Assembly (NCBI GenBank): GCA_021203585.1
Contig: JAJQAW010000039.1
Span: 2,504-9,369 of the forward strand
Reading direction: 5' to 3'
Origin: Rikenellaceae bacterium
Lineage (GTDB): Bacteria > Bacteroidota > Bacteroidia > Bacteroidales > Rikenellaceae
DNA length: 6,866 nt
The translations under genes were made by a program, and so were the position numbers. Position 1 is the stretch's first letter, and every line of letters starts with the position of its first letter. The notes beneath the pieces are model-generated. The model was not told where the DNA came from. It ran no database searches and saw nothing but the letters and a program-made list of their open reading frames with translations. Shown piece after piece: positions 5,098 through 6,866 of this stretch.

Positions 5098-6866
5098 TCA
5101 GCCTTTTAAGCCCAGCAGATGACCGAAATGTGCTTTCAGTTCGGCGACCGTGAAAGGCAATCCCTGCACTTTATTGTACTGCAGGTAGGTAAATTGCTGG
5201 AAATTCATCCGCAGGTAATTGGCAAACTGCCCTTTATTCAGTTCGCAAACCACGATCTTGCGGTAGCGCGAAAAAATTTTCTCCACCCCGTGCGGTAGCG
5301 GATGGATAAAATTGAAATGGCATAAACCGATGGCATGCCCCTGGCATTGCATCTGTTCGACGGCGGTCAGCAGGTGTCCGTAGGTTCCTCCCCAGCCCAC
5401 GACCAACAGATCGCCCGAGCGAGGACCGATCACTTTTTGCTCCGGAATAAAATCGGCTACCCGCGCCACTTTTTCTTCCCGAATATCCACCATGCGCTGG
5501 TGGTTGATCGGATCGTGGGAAGCCGTTCCCTTCAGAAAATCTTTTTCCAGTCCGCCGATTCGATGTTCGAGTCCTTTTTTGCCGGGAAGAGCCCACATGC
5601 GGGCCAGTCGTTTTTCATCCCGTTGATAAGGAAGGTACTCTCCTTGCGGTACCTCCCGGACCAAAGGCGGATGAATGGCCGGGAACTCCCTCAGAGAAGG
5701 AATTTTCCAGGGTTGGACGCCGTTAGCGATAAATCCGTCGGTCAGCAGCATGACCGGGGTCATGTGTTCCATGGCGATTTTACTGGCCCAAAAGGCGTAA
5801 TTGAAGCAATCGGACGGGGTGCTGGCCGCGATAACCGGCATCGGACACTCCCCGTTGCGGCCCCACAGGGCTTGGTAAAGATCGCTTTGTTCGGTTTTGG
5901 TCGGTAGTCCGGTAGAAGGACCGCCCCGCTGTACGTCCACGATCACCAGCGGAAGTTCCGTCATGACGGCCAATCCCAACGCTTCGGATTTCAGAGACAA
6001 ACCCGGGCCGGAAGTGGTGGTGACGGCAAAATTTCCGGCAAAGGCCGCCCCGATGGCGGTACAAATTCCCGCAATTTCGTCCTCCGCCTGCAAGGTTTTG
6101 ACTCCCAGGTCTTTCCGTTTGGCCAATTCTTCGAGAATGACGGTGGCCGGAGTGATCGGATAGGAGCCGCAGAAGAGCGGACGTTCCGATTTTTCGGAAG
6201 CCGCGATCAGTCCCCAGGCCGTGGCCTGATTGCCGGAAATACTCCGGTAGCGGCCCGGTTCGAGTTTAGCCGGCGAGATGTGGTAACGATGGGCGAAACT
6301 GTGCGTGTTGTGGGCGTAGTTATAACCGGCTTTCAGGGCCAGGATATTGGCCTGCGCTACGGCCGGTTTTTTGGCAAATTTGGCGCAAAGGTATTTCTCG
6401 GTCGGTTCCAAAGGCTGTTCATACAGAAAGAAACAGATGCCGAGAGCAAACATATTTTTGCATTTGATGACACTTTTCGCATCCAGTCCCATATCCTTCA
6501 GGGCTTCTTTGGTCATGGATGAAATAGGGACGTGGATCAGGTTGTACTCCTGAATTCCCAGCTCTGTAAAGGGATCCCCCGTGCAGAACCCGGCCTTCTC
6601 CAGGGACTTCTCGTTGAACGCATCGATGTCCACGATCACGGTAGCGTCCCTTCCCAACCTTTTGGCGCTGACTTTCAGGGCTGCGGGATTCATGGCAACC
6701 AGCGTATCGTAAGTGTCGCCGGGAGTTTTGATTTTGGTGTTTCCGATGTGAACCTGAAATCCGGAAACCCCGGCTATCGTCCCTTGCGGAGCCCGTATTT
6801 CCGACGGATAATCCGGAAAAGTGAGGATGCTGTTCCCCATCAGCGCCGAAGTGTCGGTGAACAGGG
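5098..6866 (-). CDS. korA: 2-oxoacid:ferredoxin oxidoreductase, fused gamma-alpha subunit, 5' end outside window
   Basis: Partner of KorB. The visible part begins with the fused gamma domain (to about residue 190, counting from the ATG at 6840), then the alpha pyrimidine-binding domain with SYPITPAT (226-233), which matches the YPITP signature, AEDEIAG (252-258), TSGPGLSLKSEALG (276-289) and QRGGPSTGLPT (304-314), then the C-terminal domain II with GDLLVVGWGGTYG (476-488) and HFNFIHPLP (508-516). The ATG at 6840 is not the true start: the same frame stays open to the window edge and reads LFTDTSAL before it, matching the family. About 25-30 N-terminal residues, including the expected RFSGDSGDGM region, are therefore outside the window. 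The visible 588 residues agree with a family length of about 610-620. The C-terminus (AELKAHFGHLLGLKG) looks normal. Together with KorB it would make or use succinyl-CoA and reduced ferredoxin; exact substrate is inferred. Confidence 0.94.
   Translation of the reverse strand, partial: LFTDTSALMGNSILTFPDYPSEIRAPQGTIAGVSGFQVHIGNTKIKTPGDTYDTLVAMNPAALKVSAKRLGRDATVIVDIDAFNEKSLEKAGFCTGDPFTELGIQEYNLIHVPISSMTKEALKDMGLDAKSVIKCKNMFALGICFFLYEQPLEPTEKYLCAKFAKKPAVAQANILALKAGYNYAHNTHSFAHRYHISPAKLEPGRYRSISGNQATAWGLIAASEKSERPLFCGSYPITPATVILEELAKRKDLGVKTLQAEDEIAGICTAIGAAFAGNFAVTTTSGPGLSLKSEALGLAVMTELPLVIVDVQRGGPSTGLPTKTEQSDLYQALWGRNGECPMPVIAASTPSDCFNYAFWASKIAMEHMTPVMLLTDGFIANGVQPWKIPSLREFPAIHPPLVREVPQGEYLPYQRDEKRLARMWALPGKKGLEHRIGGLEKDFLKGTASHDPINHQRMVDIREEKVARVADFIPEQKVIGPRSGDLLVVGWGGTYGHLLTAVEQMQCQGHAIGLCHFNFIHPLPHGVEKIFSRYRKIVVCELNKGQFANYLRMNFQQFTYLQYNKVQGLPFTVAELKAHFGHLLGLKG

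Noticed and set aside
4921..5109. 62-codon + strand frame in the korA-korB gap beginning with TTG
   Set aside because: It has no ribosome-binding site, no promoter and no recognisable motif, and it runs into the end of korA on the other strand. It looks like chance open sequence in GC-rich DNA.
6838..6840. ATG at 6840 as the start of korA
   Set aside because: The frame remains open to the window edge and the eight codons before it (LFTDTSAL) match the expected KorA sequence, so this Met is internal.

Overview
This window looks like ordinary chromosomal DNA from a member of the Bacteroidota, most likely the order Bacteroidales. The supporting evidence is an N-succinylornithine-type carbamoyltransferase (argF'), a two-subunit KorAB 2-oxoacid:ferredoxin oxidoreductase with a fused gamma-alpha subunit, a membrane-anchored MutS-like ATPase of the kind seen in this phylum, and a TAnnTTTG-type promoter box. 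Base composition is a little above 50% GC, which would fit an Alistipes-like or related lineage, but genus cannot be fixed from this sequence. No tRNA, rRNA, CRISPR array, insertion sequence or phage gene was seen.

Left part (1-1736, + strand): the 3' end of argF', then mazG (4-base ATGA overlap), then a gamma-carbonic-anhydrase-family hexapeptide protein (22-base overlap). This is a tightly packed operon closed by a strong intrinsic terminator (1712-1736), preceded by two further small inverted repeats.

Middle (1735-3554, - strand): a convergent gene for a MutS-family ATPase with four predicted membrane segments and no mismatch-recognition domain. Its last part is frameshifted. The open frame ends at 1797 with 30 aberrant residues, while the family-like C-terminus continues in the -1 frame to a stop at 1735. 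One extra C in the C4 run at 1890-1893 would restore a 606-residue protein. The gene begins only 7 nt after a TATCTTTG box, suggesting a nearly leaderless mRNA. The non-coding stretch 3555-3840 (286 nt) holds this promoter and the korB terminator and no gene that I can support.

Right part (3786-6866, - strand): korA (its first ~25-30 codons lie outside the window) followed by korB and a good rho-independent terminator. The two genes, whose products must assemble into one enzyme, are separated by an unusually long 228-nt gap with inverted repeats but no recognisable gene.

Together the genes cover arginine biosynthesis, nucleotide-pool sanitation, CO2/bicarbonate handling and anaerobic ferredoxin-dependent 2-oxoacid metabolism. 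I see no clear novel multi-gene system. The items most worth a second look are the membrane MutS-like protein and its frameshift, and the korA-korB gap.
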